A stretch of 15,345 nucleotides of DNA from an uncultured Selenomonadaceae bacterium (lineage in GTDB: Bacteria; Bacillota; Negativicutes; Selenomonadales; Selenomonadaceae), in contig CAJODU010000119.1 in assembly GCA_905233325.1 (NCBI GenBank), forward strand, positions 1 to 15,345, in the 5' to 3' direction. Both the position numbers and the translations under genes were made by a program. The notes below the pieces were generated by a model, which worked only from the letters and a program-made list of their open reading frames with translations, was not told the origin of the DNA and did not search any database. Shown here in pieces: positions 1 through 6,521 of the stretch (positions within the stretch are counted from its first letter, which is position 1; every line of letters starts with the position of its first letter).

Positions 1-1183
1 AACCCTTGATGACGGTAATTGGGACTACATTGAGGTGGAGACTGACTACATCGTTGAGACTGCCAAGAATCGACCGACGGATATGAGCATTGTGGCCAAG
101 CAAGTCAGCCGTCTGGGCGACACCGCTTTCGACTTGATGAGCCTGGGGGCTTATATTGACTATGATGTTATGGTTCCCGTCAGCGTGATTAATGATGCCC
201 GCCGAAGGGCAACCAAGCAGCTTGAGGGCGTTCTGATTGATAGAATGAGGAACAGGCGATCCTCTCCAAAATATAATAAAAATCTCGGCGAGGTTGATTT
301 GACGCCGTACATTGCTATTGCCAAAAATACCGCATTGACCGTCCACGTTGATATGTTGGAGATGTTGAGGACGGCAATCGCCGCCGGTGCTGATGCCATA
401 CTCTTCGGCGGTGATTCCTACAGGCACCAAGCTCTGACGCCCGCGGCCTATCAACAAGCCATAGAGACCGCTCACCTTGCCGGCGTGAAGATTTACATTG
501 CCACCCCTCGCATTATTGTCCGCAATGCCGAACAGCACGCCCTTGAGGCGATTCTGACTTCCGTTGATGAATCTGACGGCGTCTACATTCACAATATCGC
601 CACTCTCCACCTCGCCGCCCGCTTGACCCCTCTGCCGATTTACACCGACTATTCACTGATAACCTTCAACGCAGCGACTATCAAATATCTGAAAGCCCTC
701 AACGTCGCCGGTGTCACCCTGTCGCCGGAGCTGACCTTCGATCAGGTTAAAGCCCTCGCCAAGACCTCCCCCCTGCCTGTTGAGTGCATTGTCCACGGCC
801 GCACGGAGTTGATGATCTCCTCATACTGCACTATGGGCAGCTTTCTCGGCGGTGTCGGCGAGCACAAATGCAGCCAGCCCTGCAAGCGTCAACACTTCTT
901 CCTTCGTGACCGTAAATCGACACTCTTCCCCCTCTTCACAGACCAATTCTGCCGAATGCATATACTCAATTCCAAGCCGCTCTCAATGCTGCCGTATGCT
1001 GCAGACTTCAAAAAGGCAGGTATCAGCAAAATCAGGATTGACGGCAGGGCAATGCCTGTCTCGGAACTTGAAAACACTGTCAAAAACTACCGCCGTGCCT
1101 TGCAAGGTGACATCATCAACGAGCCCGAAAACCTCGACTTCACACGCGGCCACTACTTCCGCGGCGTTCTCGCCAAAGATTGA
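1..1183 (+). CDS. U32 family peptidase / DUF3656 protein, 5' end missing
   Basis: Reading frame 2 is open from the left edge to TGA at 1181-1183 (393 visible residues); the GTG at 35 is internal, so the true start lies outside the window. The first visible part has the DUF3656 pattern (NRPTD...VSRLGDTAFDL...VPVSVINDARRRA). It is followed by a second TIM-barrel-like half with AGADAILFGG, VTLSPELTFDQV and VHGRTELMIS, typical of collagenase-like U32 proteins. Four cysteines (SSYC, EHKC, SQPC, QFC) fit the cysteine set that some U32 proteins use to hold an iron-sulfur cluster. Family members such as RlhA and TrhP act in RNA hydroxylation rather than proteolysis, and the DUF3656 architecture is that of the RlhA group. 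Family assignment is firm; the exact substrate is not readable here, and an ordinary peptidase annotation is the alternative. Confidence 0.88.
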   Translation, partial: TLDDGNWDYIEVETDYIVETAKNRPTDMSIVAKQVSRLGDTAFDLMSLGAYIDYDVMVPVSVINDARRRATKQLEGVLIDRMRNRRSSPKYNKNLGEVDLTPYIAIAKNTALTVHVDMLEMLRTAIAAGADAILFGGDSYRHQALTPAAYQQAIETAHLAGVKIYIATPRIIVRNAEQHALEAILTSVDESDGVYIHNIATLHLAARLTPLPIYTDYSLITFNAATIKYLKALNVAGVTLSPELTFDQVKALAKTSPLPVECIVHGRTELMISSYCTMGSFLGGVGEHKCSQPCKRQHFFLRDRKSTLFPLFTDQFCRMHILNSKPLSMLPYAADFKKAGISKIRIDGRAMPVSELENTVKNYRRALQGDIINEPENLDFTRGHYFRGVLAKD

Positions 1184-1209
1184 ACTAAAACCTAAAAGAA
1201 TGATATTAT
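1180..1209 (+). promoter_or_regulatory. Candidate upstream promoter of the PAS-GGDEF-EAL gene
   Basis: TTGAAC (1180-1185) and TATTAT (1204-1209) are separated by 18 bases. The -35 overlaps the stop codon of the U32 gene. It is weaker than the promoter just downstream; both may be used. Confidence 0.35.
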
Positions 1210-1212
1210 ACC

Positions 1213-1241
1213 TTGACGAAACATATATTTGAAGTTAAAAT
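1213..1241 (+). promoter_or_regulatory. Sigma-A-type promoter of the PAS-GGDEF-EAL gene
   Basis: TTGACG (1213-1218), a 17-base spacer and TAAAAT (1236-1241). Transcription would start near 1248, about 40 bases before the ATG at 1288. This argues against the in-frame TTG at 1213, which would lie inside the -35 box. Confidence 0.5.
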
Positions 1242-1287
1242 TAGTAATAAATGCAGCAAATTGGCAGAAAGAATCACTGGTGATCGT

Positions 1288-3060
1288 ATGAAAAAGACTT
1301 CACGCATAACTCTTACACCAACGCTCAATCGTTTTAAATTCCTGTTTGATGTGCTGAAAACCGTCACAGACAGCTATATGTTCATCGTCGACTTGAAAAC
1401 CCGCACGGCTCTTGTAACGCCTAACTTCGCCGCTGACTTCAATCTCCCCGGCGAGGTGATAAATAATATCAGTGAATATTGGTTCCCTTTAATTCACAAA
1501 GAAGAGCAGCCGGATTATATAATCAACTTTGAGAATACAATGCTCAATCACGACCCGCCTGAGTTTGTCGCCGAAAACAGAATCAGGAATCGCAAGGGCG
1601 ACTATATCTGGATACGCACGCGGGCACGGCTTGGCTGCGACAGCAGCGGACAGGCTATCATCTTTGTCGGTGTGATGACGAAGATGGCGGCTCAGAATGA
1701 TGCCGACGAAGTCACAGGTCTCTTGAATAAATATCAATTCGAGCAAGAAGTCAAAAATGCCTTGACAAATTGCCGCGAAAACAACATTGACGGTGCTGTC
1801 TTCCTGTTCGGTCTGGATAACTTTAAAATCATCAACGAGGCTCACAACCGCGCCGTTGGTGATATAATCCTCAAACACGTTGCCGACACCGTCTCCGCCT
1901 TCCTGCCCTACAGCCTCAAGCTCTTCAAGCTGGACGGTGACACCTTTGCCGTCGTCTTGCCCGGTGCCGGTGAGTCAGACGTTGAGGCTCTGTTTGTAAA
2001 TATTCAAAAAGCCCTGCTGAATCCGAAAATCATTAACGGGCGTTCATTTTACTGCACAATCTCCTCCGGCACGGCCTTCTATCCTCAGGCGGGGCGTGAA
2101 TACCTCGTCTTGCACAAGCACGCTGAGGCGGCAATGGCTCTTGCCAAGCGTGAGGGCAAGAATCGCAATGTAATATTCACCAAGGAGCAGTACAACCGCT
2201 GGATTCGTTCGATATATATGCGTGAATATCTCAGAAAGAGTGTTGAGACGGGCTTTAATGAGTTTGAATTGTACTTTCAGCCGCAAGTCTCAACCAACAG
2301 CCGCCGAATCGTCGGAGCAGAGGCCTTGTTAAGGTGGCACAACCCACGCGGGAAGATGGTCTCGCCGACGGAATTTGTGCCTATCCTCGAAGAGACAAAA
2401 TTGATTCTGCCGGTTGGTCGCTGGATAATCGAAGAGGCTTTGAAAATTGCCAAAAAGTGGCGTAAAATCATTCCCAACTTCAAGATGAGCATAAATGTGA
2501 GTTATGAACAACTCAAAGATTTGAGTTTTAGGGAATTTGTGGTCGATTGTCTAAAGCGTCACGGCGTGCCGGAATCAGCAATCATTCTTGAATTGACAGA
2601 GAGCAAGATAGTCTCTGACTGGACTTTTGTAAATCAGCAGTTTGAAGATTTCAGGCGTCACGGAATATGGATTGCCATTGACGATTTTGGTACAGGTAAT
2701 TCCTCTCTTGCCTCGCTTAAATATTTGAATTGTGATGTGGTGAAGATTGACCGTGCCTTCGTCGAGAATATCCTTGAGTCTGAATTTGACTGCAAACTTG
2801 TGCATTATACCATAATGCTCTGCCATTCGATCGGTATCAAGGCTTGCATTGAGGGCGTTGAAGAGATCGCGGAATACGAATTGCTAAAGAATCAATGTCA
2901 CGCTGATGTAATCCAAGGCTATCTCTTCGGGCACCCTGAGCCCGTTTCAACATTCGAGGAAAAATTCCTGACGCCTTACCTCGCTGAAGATAATGATGAA
3001 AAAAATATGATAAATGAATATCCGATACATTATGAAGAATCCGCCGCATCCGATTGTTAG
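1288..3060 (+). CDS. PAS-GGDEF-EAL protein; likely c-di-GMP phosphodiesterase
   Basis: A cytoplasmic c-di-GMP signalling protein of 590 residues. An N-terminal PAS-like sensor (about 14-130) with a PAC-like end (RNRKGDYIWIRTRARL) is followed by a GGDEF domain starting at DEVTGLLNKYQF. The signature GGDEF is replaced by DGDTF (216-220), so cyclase activity is not expected. The EAL domain (about 330-570) keeps its key elements: EALLR (E345), the N of SINVSYEQL, ELTES, DDFGTG (465-470), KID, EGVE and QGY (543-545). That predicts hydrolysis of c-di-GMP, with the degenerate GGDEF perhaps a GTP-sensing or structural module. No transmembrane segment is apparent. I chose ATG 1288 over the in-frame TTG 1213 because a promoter covers the latter; GGTGAT just before 1288 is only a weak ribosome site. 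The isolated fliG further along hints at motility control, but nothing here links them directly. Confidence 0.88.
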   Translation: MKKTSRITLTPTLNRFKFLFDVLKTVTDSYMFIVDLKTRTALVTPNFAADFNLPGEVINNISEYWFPLIHKEEQPDYIINFENTMLNHDPPEFVAENRIRNRKGDYIWIRTRARLGCDSSGQAIIFVGVMTKMAAQNDADEVTGLLNKYQFEQEVKNALTNCRENNIDGAVFLFGLDNFKIINEAHNRAVGDIILKHVADTVSAFLPYSLKLFKLDGDTFAVVLPGAGESDVEALFVNIQKALLNPKIINGRSFYCTISSGTAFYPQAGREYLVLHKHAEAAMALAKREGKNRNVIFTKEQYNRWIRSIYMREYLRKSVETGFNEFELYFQPQVSTNSRRIVGAEALLRWHNPRGKMVSPTEFVPILEETKLILPVGRWIIEEALKIAKKWRKIIPNFKMSINVSYEQLKDLSFREFVVDCLKRHGVPESAIILELTESKIVSDWTFVNQQFEDFRRHGIWIAIDDFGTGNSSLASLKYLNCDVVKIDRAFVENILESEFDCKLVHYTIMLCHSIGIKACIEGVEEIAEYELLKNQCHADVIQGYLFGHPEPVSTFEEKFLTPYLAEDNDEKNMINEYPIHYEESAASDC

Positions 3061-3065
3061 ATGAA

Positions 3066-3079
3066 AATTAATATTAATT
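3066..3079. promoter_or_regulatory. Perfect 14-bp palindrome before the toxin-antitoxin genes (possible operator)
   Basis: AATTAATATTAATT is its own reverse complement. It lies about 10 bases before the GAGGGGGAG ribosome site of the antitoxin and contains a possible -10 (TAATAT). Antitoxins often repress their own operon at such palindromes. AT-rich palindromes also arise by chance, and no good -35 was found. Confidence 0.3.
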
Positions 3080-3102
3080 CACGACATTGAGGGGGAGTTA
3101 AT

Positions 3103-3423
3103 GTGCTTACTTTACGTCAAGAGGCGATTAAAATCGTCAATGAAATTCCTGGCGAGTGCTTATCTGAGATTGTGACATATCTGCGTGGAATAAAATTCAA
3201 AAAAGAGGAGGAACCCGCACCAACGTATGAAAAAAGTGATATTAGCGAAGAGGAATTTCAAAGATTCCTTCATTCTAACGGCGGGGTCGACCCCAAAAAG
3301 GCGGCAGCGTTCGCTCGCTTGCAAAAATTGGTAGAAAGCAATAATGTTTATTTTCCGGCAGATACAGATTGGAAAAAGGAATATGCGGAGGCTCTCGATG
3401 AAAAATATGGTATTGTTGATTGA
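3103..3423 (+). CDS. Putative antitoxin of a PIN-toxin pair
   Basis: A small acidic protein (106 residues). A strong ribosome site GAGGGGGAG (3089-3097) lies 5 bases before GTG 3103; the nearby ATG at 3101 is in another frame. The N-terminal third (LRQEAIKIVNEIPGECLSEIVTYLRGIK) resembles the helical segment found in many small antitoxins (DUF2281-like, LP-E-L-EV pattern). The charged C-terminal tail ending DWKKEYAEALDEKYGIVD would be the toxin-wrapping part. Its last 26 bases overlap the start of the PIN gene, the usual antitoxin-first order with translational coupling. It could instead be an unrelated small protein, but the overlap and gene order make the antitoxin role likely. DNA binding is not evident from sequence alone. 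Confidence 0.7.
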   Translation: MLTLRQEAIKIVNEIPGECLSEIVTYLRGIKFKKEEEPAPTYEKSDISEEEFQRFLHSNGGVDPKKAAAFARLQKLVESNNVYFPADTDWKKEYAEALDEKYGIVD

Positions 3424-3826
3424 TACAAACGTTGTTATCGATTATGTTTTGGTGCGTCAACCACAATTCAGCAATTCGGTTCGTGTTATTTCTGCTTGCC
3501 AAAACAAAATTGTAAAAGGTTATTTAGCATTTCACAGTCTGTCAACTATCTGGTATGTAGCAAGAAAAAATTATAATCCTCAAAAACGCAGAGCACTTTT
3601 GTTGGAAATTACAGATTTTCTCACAGTAACAGGCGCACCGCATAATTCAGTAATTGATGCAATAAAAAACGAGGATTTTCGTGATTTTGAGGACTGTTTG
3701 CAAGAGAAATGTGCTCTTGCAGTCAATGCAGATTACATTGTTACAAACAACATCAAAGATTTTGAGCTGTCTGCAATTTCGGCGGTTACTCCTGCGGATA
3801 TGTTAAAGATACTCATAAATATGTAA
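3398..3826 (+). CDS. PIN-domain toxin (probable ribonuclease)
   Basis: A 142-residue PIN-fold protein, predicted to be the endoribonuclease toxin of a type II pair. The start ATG 3398 follows GGAGG (3387-3391) at 6-base spacing inside the antitoxin gene; the longer in-frame opening from 3344 lacks this support. The N-terminus LLIDTNVVIDYVL carries the first acidic residue (D9). DFEDCLQEKCALAVNADYIVTNNIKDF near residues 96-122 is the typical C-terminal PIN pattern (D99, D112, D121). The second acidic position, usually near residue 48, is not obvious in HSLSTIWYV, as in some PIN_3-type relatives. Base composition is low: the 60 bases from 3541 hold 20 G/C, against about 33 of 60 in part of speE, so horizontal arrival is plausible. 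RNA target unknown. Confidence 0.83.
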   Translation: MKNMVLLIDTNVVIDYVLVRQPQFSNSVRVISACQNKIVKGYLAFHSLSTIWYVARKNYNPQKRRALLLEITDFLTVTGAPHNSVIDAIKNEDFRDFEDCLQEKCALAVNADYIVTNNIKDFELSAISAVTPADMLKILINM

Positions 3827-3843
3827 TTACAAGGAGCGTCAAA

Positions 3844-4284
3844 ATGTCAAATAATCTCAAAAATTTAGGAAATGAGACAAATTACGTCTACAACTACAAG
3901 CCGGAAGTTTTGGAAATGATAAACAACAAAAATTCCGATCGTGATTACTTTGTCCAGCTTATCAGTGATGAGTTCACCTGCGTCTGTCCAATAACTCACC
4001 AGCCGGACTTTGCGACAATCAAGATAAATTACATTCCCGATAAAAAACTCGTCGAGAGCAAGAGTCTCAAGCTCTATCTGACGAGTTTCAGGAATTACGG
4101 CACATTTCACGAAGATGTAGTCAATATCATTGCCGATGATCTGATAAAACTTCTTGAACCGCGTTATCTTGAGGTTATTGGTGATTTCAGCGTACGCGGC
4201 GGTATATCTATAAAACCTTATGTCAATTACGGCACCGGCAAATTCGAGCAGCTTGCCGTTCAGCGGTTGGAAAGTCACTTCTGA
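3844..4284 (+). CDS. queF: NADPH-dependent preQ0 reductase (7-cyano-7-deazaguanine reductase)
   Basis: Reduces the nitrile of preQ0 to the amine of preQ1 in queuosine biosynthesis (cytoplasmic). The 146 residues match the short, single-domain QueF type. FTCVCPITHQPDF contains the catalytic cysteine (C48), which forms the thioimide, and the general-acid aspartate (D55). ESKSLKLYLTSFRN (from 71) is the NADPH-binding QueF motif, and FHE (88-90) supplies substrate-binding His and Glu. Spacing between C48, D55 and H89/E90 matches the Bacillus subtilis enzyme. AGGAG lies 8 bases before ATG 3844. The gene begins 17 bases after the PIN toxin and may be read from its transcript. No queC, queD or queE is present, and the gap before it is too small for a preQ1 riboswitch. 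Confidence 0.95.
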   Translation: MSNNLKNLGNETNYVYNYKPEVLEMINNKNSDRDYFVQLISDEFTCVCPITHQPDFATIKINYIPDKKLVESKSLKLYLTSFRNYGTFHEDVVNIIADDLIKLLEPRYLEVIGDFSVRGGISIKPYVNYGTGKFEQLAVQRLESHF

Positions 4285-4300
4285 TAATCGAGGTAATATT

Positions 4301-4951
4301 ATGCCTATGTACAAAAAATCTTTGGTTGCTCTGTTGTTCATTGCCGTGGCTGTGATCGGCGGCACTATCTATGGCAGCTCTACAAATGAGGAAGTTGCTC
4401 AGTCAAGCGAGGTCGTTAGGAATGAGGAGCAGACCACTGATGAAGATGATACCGGCGTTGTCGAAGGTAAAACTATCTTCGTCTATGTCACCGGCGGCGT
4501 CAATAAGCCCGGTATGGTTGAACTTGTCGAGGATAAGACTTTGAGGGTTGCCGATGCGATTGAGACTTGCGGCGGACTTCTTCCCACTGCAGATGTTGAT
4601 AATATCAATCTTGCGGAGACAATCAGCGACGGTCAACACATTCGCATACCTGAAAAAATTGTTGAGCAGACTGTGCATAATCAATCAAATGACAGCAGCA
4701 CCGCTCAAAGTAACGTCAATGCTGCTAACATTGAGAGCGGCAAAAATAGCAACAGCGGTGGTATAGTCAATATCAACACCGCCACTTCAGAGGAATTGCA
4801 AACGCTCAATGGAATAGGCCCGAAGATGGCTGAAAGAATCATAGAGTACCGTCAAAACAACGGAGCTTTCAAAAACATTGAGGACATACAAAATGTTCGC
4901 GGGATAGGAGAAAAGACCTTCGAGAAGCTCAAAAGTCGCATAAAGGTGTAA
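4301..4951 (+). CDS. comEA: ComEA-type DNA-uptake protein (SLBB plus helix-hairpin-helix)
   Basis: A 216-residue membrane-anchored double-stranded DNA receptor for competence. Residues 6-24 form one hydrophobic anchor, followed by an acidic linker. An SLBB domain spans about 58-117 (IFVYVTGGVNKPGMVEL, NLAETISDGQHIRIP), a low-complexity Asn/Ser spacer about 127-154, and two helix-hairpin-helix motifs (LNGIGPKMAERI at 169-180, VRGIGEKTFEKL at 199-210) bind DNA. ATG 4301 follows GAGGT (4290-4294) and gives the anchor directly at the N-terminus, better than the longer opening from 4220 that overlaps queF. It begins 16 bases after queF and ends 14 bases before speE, so the three probably share a transcript. 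comEB and comEC are not visible, so competence cannot be inferred from this gene alone. Confidence 0.93.
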   Translation: MPMYKKSLVALLFIAVAVIGGTIYGSSTNEEVAQSSEVVRNEEQTTDEDDTGVVEGKTIFVYVTGGVNKPGMVELVEDKTLRVADAIETCGGLLPTADVDNINLAETISDGQHIRIPEKIVEQTVHNQSNDSSTAQSNVNAANIESGKNSNSGGIVNINTATSEELQTLNGIGPKMAERIIEYRQNNGAFKNIEDIQNVRGIGEKTFEKLKSRIKV

Positions 4952-4965
4952 TAAGTTTTCAATCT

Positions 4966-5817
4966 ATGGAATTGTGGTTTTCAGAAATGCACACGCCAAA
5001 TGTAAAGCTGTCAATAAAGGTGGACAAACAGCTATTCAGTGAACAGAGCGAGTTCCAGCGTGTCGATATATTTGAGTCGAAAGAGTTCGGGCGATTTCTG
5101 ATACTTGACGGCTGTATGATGCTGACGGAGAAGGACGAGTTCATCTACCACGAAATGATCACTCATGTGCCGATGTGCGTCAATCCCAATATCCGCAAGG
5201 TGTTGTTGATAGGCGGCGGCGATGGCGGCACTGTTCGTGAGCTGCTGAAATATGACAGAATTGAGAGCGTTGATCTGGTTGAGATTGATGAGGTTGTCGT
5301 CCGCGCTTGCAAAAAGTTCCTTCAGCAGACGGCAGCTTGCCTTGATAATCCTAAAGTAAAAATTCACATTGAGGACGGGCTGAAATTTATCCGCCACTGT
5401 GCTGACGCCTATGATTTAATCATTGTCGATTCAACCGATCCCTTCGGCCCAGGTGAAGGGCTCTTTACTAAAGAGTTCTACGGCAACTGTTTCAACGCCC
5501 TTCATGAGGACGGCATTATGGTCAATCAGCACGAAAATCCCTTCTACTCTAAGGACGCGATTGCAATGCAGAGGGCACACAAGCGTATAGTATCATCATT
5601 CCCCATCAGCCGCTGCTATCAGCTTCATATTCCGACTTACCCTTCAGGTCACTGGCTTTTTGGCTTTGCCTCGAAGAAATACCACCCCTTCCGCGGTGTT
5701 GACTTTGAGGCTTGGAAGGCACTAAATATACAAACGCGCTACTACAATGTCCGATTACACCGTGCTGCCTTTGCCCTGCCGACTTATGTTGAAGACCTTC
5801 TGGTTGCCGTTGAATAA
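4966..5817 (+). CDS. speE: Spermidine synthase (polyamine aminopropyltransferase)
   Basis: Transfers the aminopropyl group of decarboxylated S-adenosylmethionine to putrescine (cytoplasm). At 283 residues it has normal family length. An N-terminal beta domain (LWFSE, GRFLILDGCMMLTEKDEFIYHEM; YHEM 61-64) precedes a Rossmann methyltransferase-like domain. This has GGGDGG (83-88), VEID (105-108), EDG (136-138) and the DSTDPFGPGEGLF loop (155-167), whose D155 is the catalytic base. The start ATG 4966 has no close Shine-Dalgarno; AAAGGTG lies about 17 bases upstream in the comEA end, so translation may depend on coupling to comEA. ATG 4987 is an alternative that would trim the first strand. No speD or agmatine-pathway genes are seen nearby. 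Confidence 0.95.
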   Translation: MELWFSEMHTPNVKLSIKVDKQLFSEQSEFQRVDIFESKEFGRFLILDGCMMLTEKDEFIYHEMITHVPMCVNPNIRKVLLIGGGDGGTVRELLKYDRIESVDLVEIDEVVVRACKKFLQQTAACLDNPKVKIHIEDGLKFIRHCADAYDLIIVDSTDPFGPGEGLFTKEFYGNCFNALHEDGIMVNQHENPFYSKDAIAMQRAHKRIVSSFPISRCYQLHIPTYPSGHWLFGFASKKYHPFRGVDFEAWKALNIQTRYYNVRLHRAAFALPTYVEDLLVAVE

Positions 5818-5835
5818 TTTTTTGGAGTGAGTACA

Positions 5836-6423
5836 TTGCAGTTTACCGCGAGAACCGTGATCGTCTCATTATTTTTTTGTGTCATTTTTACATTTCTATT
5901 TTGGATATTTGCTCATAAATATACTCAGCAAAAGATACTGCAACTAAATTTAGAGGAGCAGAAATTGTCTCAAATCAGTACAAACATACTAAATTACAAG
6001 AACAAGTATGGAAATTTAGAAGAGTATATGGAGAAGTTGGAAGAGCGTTTTCAACTCTCAAGCCGAATATTGCCGGAAAATATCAATCAAGGTGAATTTA
6101 TAAATTTTTTGCAAAGGACGGCACTGGAAAATAATATCAAAATCATTTCATTGACACCAAGTACAATTCAACCTGTTTATGATGATTCAGAAAAGAAATC
6201 CGAAGCAGCAAAGTCAGAAGGAGATAAACAAGGCGGTACATTAATCAAATTGCCCATCGATCTCAAAATTGAAGGCACTTATCTTTCTATGATAAAATTT
6301 CTGGAATCATTGGAGAAGAGTGAGCGGCTGATGAATGTTGAAGAAGTCTCAATAACAAGTAAAGATGATGGCGATCGATTAAACTGCGACCTTAAAATCA
6401 TCATCTTTGCAATGAAAATTTAA
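5836..6423 (+). CDS. PilO-like type IV pilus / type II secretion alignment protein
   Basis: A bitopic inner-membrane protein of 195 residues: a short cytoplasmic N-terminus, one transmembrane helix (about 8-26, VIVSLFFCVIFTFLFWIF), a coiled coil (about 30-72) and a C-terminal ferredoxin-like domain. The segment LPIDLKIEGTYLSMIKFLESLEK is the characteristic PilO pattern. PilO normally pairs with PilN and links the outer and inner pilus machinery. I prefer TTG 5836, which has GGAG (5824-5827) at 8-base spacing; the GTG at 5827 would overlap that site. The 60 bases from 5881 contain only 16 G/C and those from 5941 only 18, much poorer than speE. No pilM, pilN or pilQ is adjacent, so it is orphaned or acquired. 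GspM-type proteins are the close alternative. Confidence 0.72.
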   Translation: MQFTARTVIVSLFFCVIFTFLFWIFAHKYTQQKILQLNLEEQKLSQISTNILNYKNKYGNLEEYMEKLEERFQLSSRILPENINQGEFINFLQRTALENNIKIISLTPSTIQPVYDDSEKKSEAAKSEGDKQGGTLIKLPIDLKIEGTYLSMIKFLESLEKSERLMNVEEVSITSKDDGDRLNCDLKIIIFAMKI

Positions 6424-6452
6424 ATCCTATTAAGCATTATCTAAAATAATAG

Positions 6453-6481
6453 TTGCATTTTTCTTCAAGAAACGATAAACT
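6453..6481 (+). promoter_or_regulatory. Promoter of waaA-lpxK
   Basis: TTGCAT (6453-6458), 17-base spacer, TAAACT (6476-6481) in the AT-rich gap after the pilO-like gene, about 40 bases before ATG 6522. Position and spacing are good; box matches are moderate. Confidence 0.45.
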
Positions 6482-6521
6482 ATAGCTAATATTTAATTTG
6501 ATTGAGTTTAGGAGTGAGGCA

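Noticed and set aside
35..37. GTG 35 as the start of the U32 gene
   Set aside because: The frame stays open to the window edge, and the protein would begin in the middle of the DUF3656 region.
1213..1287. TTG 1213 as start of the PAS-GGDEF-EAL protein
   Set aside because: It lies within a -35 box (TTGACG) and has no ribosome site; ATG 1288 fits the promoter and domain start.
3827..3843. preQ1 riboswitch before queF
   Set aside because: Only 17 bases separate queF from the PIN gene, with just a ribosome site present.
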